Source: Bacteroidota bacterium (GTDB taxonomy: Bacteria > Bacteroidota > Bacteroidia > UKL13-3). Taken from it: a stretch of DNA of 64,000 nt. Of the stretch, positions 62,526 to 64,000 are shown one piece after another; position 1 is the stretch's first letter; every line of letters begins with the position of its first letter. The DNA lies in contig JAIXWW010000011.1 of assembly GCA_027491085.1 (NCBI GenBank), forward strand, positions 369,151 through 433,150, written 5' to 3'. The notes under the pieces were generated by a model. The model had not been told where the DNA came from. It saw only the letters and a list, made by a program, of their open reading frames with translations, and ran no database searches. Made by a program: the position numbers and the translations under genes.

Positions 62526-63716
62526 ATGTACAAAACATTACAACCCATTTTACAAGCCGAATTAAAGGAAATAGAAGAAGCAGGTTTATTTAAACGCGAA
62601 CGCATTATTACCAGTCCGCAAGCTGCCGAAATTAAAGTAAGTACTGGAGCCGAAGTGTTAAACTTTTGTGCCAATAATTACTTAGGTTTATCAAGCCATC
62701 CTAAGGTTTTAGAGGCTGCTAAAGCTACTATCGATACACATGGTTTTGGGTTAAGTAGTGTGCGTTTTATATGTGGTACACAAGATATTCATAAAACTTT
62801 AGAAGCTAAAATATCGGAATTTTTAGGAACTGAAGATACCATTTTATATGCAGCAGCTTTTGATGCAAATGGTGGTGTTTTTGAACCATTATTCAATGAA
62901 CAAGATGCCATTATTAGCGATGCTTTAAACCACGCAAGTATTATAGATGGTGTACGTTTATGCAAAGCAGAACGCCACAGATATGAGCACAATAACATGG
63001 CCGATTTAGAAGCTAAATTACAAGCAACTGCTCATTGCCGTAATCGCATTATTGTTACCGATTCGGTATTTAGTATGGACGGAACCATTGCGCAGCTAGA
63101 TAAAATAGCTGAATTAGCTGATAAATACGAAGCATTGATTATGATTGATGAGTGCCACTCAAGTGGATTTATGGGCAAAACCGGAAGAGGAACTCATGAA
63201 CATTGTGGCGTATTAGGTAAAATTGATATCATAACTGGTACATTAGGCAAAGCTTTAGGCGGTGCAAGTGGCGGATTTACAAGCGGTAGAAAAGAAATTA
63301 TTGACATGTTGCGTCAACGTTCTCGTCCCTATTTATTCAGTAATACTTTAGCTCCAAGCATTGTTGGTGCAAGTATTGCGGTATTAGATATGTTAACTGA
63401 AACTACCGAATTACGCGACAAATTATGGGAAAACACCAAATACTTTAGAACCAAAATTGAAGAAGCAGGATTTGATGTAAAACCGGGCGAACATGCCATT
63501 GTTCCGGTAATGCTTTACGATGCTAAGCTTTCGCAAGATTTTGCTTCACGATTATTAGAGGAAGGAATTTATGTAATTGGTTTTTACTATCCGGTAGTTC
63601 CAAAAGGACAAGCACGTATTAGGGTTCAAATTTCGGCAGGACATGACAGAGTTCATTTGGACAAAGCCATTGCTGCATTTACCAAAGTTGGCAAAGAATT
63701 AGGAGTGATAAAATAA
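62526..63716 (+). CDS. kbl: Glycine C-acetyltransferase (2-amino-3-ketobutyrate CoA ligase)
   Basis: 396 residues from ATG 62526 ([20 protein letters not shown]); an ATG 11 codons upstream is unlikely. It is a PLP-dependent alpha-oxoamine synthase: [70 protein letters not shown], and the PLP-Lys in [15 protein letters not shown]. It joins glycine and acetyl-CoA to 2-amino-3-ketobutyrate, or the reverse in threonine catabolism. No tdh is adjacent. Family length is 398. The 231-nt gap upstream holds only weak inverted repeats. Confidence 0.95.
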   Translation: MYKTLQPILQAELKEIEEAGLFKRERIITSPQAAEIKVSTGAEVLNFCANNYLGLSSHPKVLEAAKATIDTHGFGLSSVRFICGTQDIHKTLEAKISEFLGTEDTILYAAAFDANGGVFEPLFNEQDAIISDALNHASIIDGVRLCKAERHRYEHNNMADLEAKLQATAHCRNRIIVTDSVFSMDGTIAQLDKIAELADKYEALIMIDECHSSGFMGKTGRGTHEHCGVLGKIDIITGTLGKALGGASGGFTSGRKEIIDMLRQRSRPYLFSNTLAPSIVGASIAVLDMLTETTELRDKLWENTKYFRTKIEEAGFDVKPGEHAIVPVMLYDAKLSQDFASRLLEEGIYVIGFYYPVVPKGQARIRVQISAGHDRVHLDKAIAAFTKVGKELGVIK

Positions 63717-63736
63717 CTTATAATCAATACAATAGA

Positions 63737-63768
63737 AAAGCGAAAACTAAAAATTTTCGCTTTTTTTA
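63737..63768 (+). terminator. Intrinsic terminator of kbl
   Basis: AAAGCGAAAA (63737-63746) pairs with TTTTCGCTTT (63754-63763), followed by T. Confidence 0.85.
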
Positions 63769-63847
63769 TTTTAGTATAATAATTTTTTTTCAGCCATACT
63801 GACATTGGTTTGATTTTTGTTAAGTTTGTTTCACAAATATTTGTTAA

Positions 63848-64000
63848 ATGACCATCCCTTTTAGCCAAATGCCACCAAACGCCAAAGTTTGGATATATGC
63901 TAGCGATAAAATTATCAATGCTTCGCAATTAGAAACCATCCATCAAATGTCAGTTCCATTTATTCAAAACTGGACCGCTCATCAAAATCAACTAAAAGCA
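63848..64000 (+). CDS. Conserved Bacteroidota protein, cut by window end
   Basis: The frame is open from ATG 63848 to the window end (51 codons): MTIPFSQMPPNAKVWIYASDKI ... FIQNWTAHQNQLKA. The PPNAKVWIYASDK and FIQNWTAH segments match a small conserved Bacteroidota protein often mislabelled as an ABC transporter ATPase; function unknown. A TAAGTTTG -7 box lies at 63821-63828. Confidence 0.7.
   Translation, partial: MTIPFSQMPPNAKVWIYASDKIINASQLETIHQMSVPFIQNWTAHQNQLKA

Overview
This AT-rich window comes from a member of the Bacteroidota. The signs are promoters of the TTTG-N19-TAnnTTTG type, a fused SecDF, families largely confined to the phylum (DUF4293, DUF4294, DUF5723, DUF6089), NamZ/DUF1343, GH97, TPR-type histidine kinases and many Bacteroidota-style lipoproteins. 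Genus cannot be fixed from the sequence. Most of it is ordinary chromosome, with about 50 protein genes on both strands in short operons, one tRNA and one SRP RNA. I saw no CRISPR array, prophage, rRNA, biosynthetic cluster or known defence system.

Layout: 1-2.6 kb holds a truncated TPR histidine kinase, arfB and a REP-associated (RAYT) Y1 transposase. 1.9-2.9 kb holds REP-like imperfect palindromes, one downstream and five upstream of that transposase. 2.9-9.8 kb has a methylcrotonyl-CoA-type carboxylase beta subunit, the SRP RNA (ffs), two family-2 glycosyltransferases, a LolC/E-type permease, NamZ and a family-9 glycosyltransferase. 9.8-12.8 kb has a decayed gene fragment, an acyl-carrier-like small protein, a CAP-domain lipoprotein and exbB/exbD. 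13-21 kb has secDF, an outer-membrane barrel, a cold-shock protein, an LPP20-type lipoprotein and pepT. 21-31.7 kb has an ECF sigma factor, DUF4294, a propionyl-CoA synthetase, ettA, tRNA-Phe, a membrane Fe-S oxidoreductase, rarA, rpoN and aat. 31.7-40 kb has two DUF6089 barrels, trmB, an RhlE-type helicase, DUF4293, a thiolase, mnmD with an FAD oxidase, and a SirB1-like protein. 40-51 kb has GH97, mfd with a DNA-glycosylase-like gene, an OmpA/TSP3 protein and a large lipoprotein. 51-59.3 kb is a likely carboxylate-use locus: acs, an AEC transporter, an IS1 InsA-like zinc-finger/HTH protein, a porin, an MHS-type MFS transporter and a small membrane protein. 59.4-64 kb has a second TPR histidine kinase, a lipoprotein, kbl and the start of a conserved protein.

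The points most worth following are these: (1) the RAYT gene and its surrounding REP-like array with a 128-129 bp higher-order period; (2) two places where a decayed copy of the 3' end of a minus-strand gene lies 0.87-0.93 kb downstream of the intact gene, with one small plus-strand gene between the copies; (3) a nearly identical 22-bp element upstream of acs and between the AEC transporter and the InsA-like HTH gene, which suggests a small regulon; (4) a terminator-like hairpin inside the probable mfd leader; and (5) an acyl-carrier-like protein without the standard DSL attachment motif.
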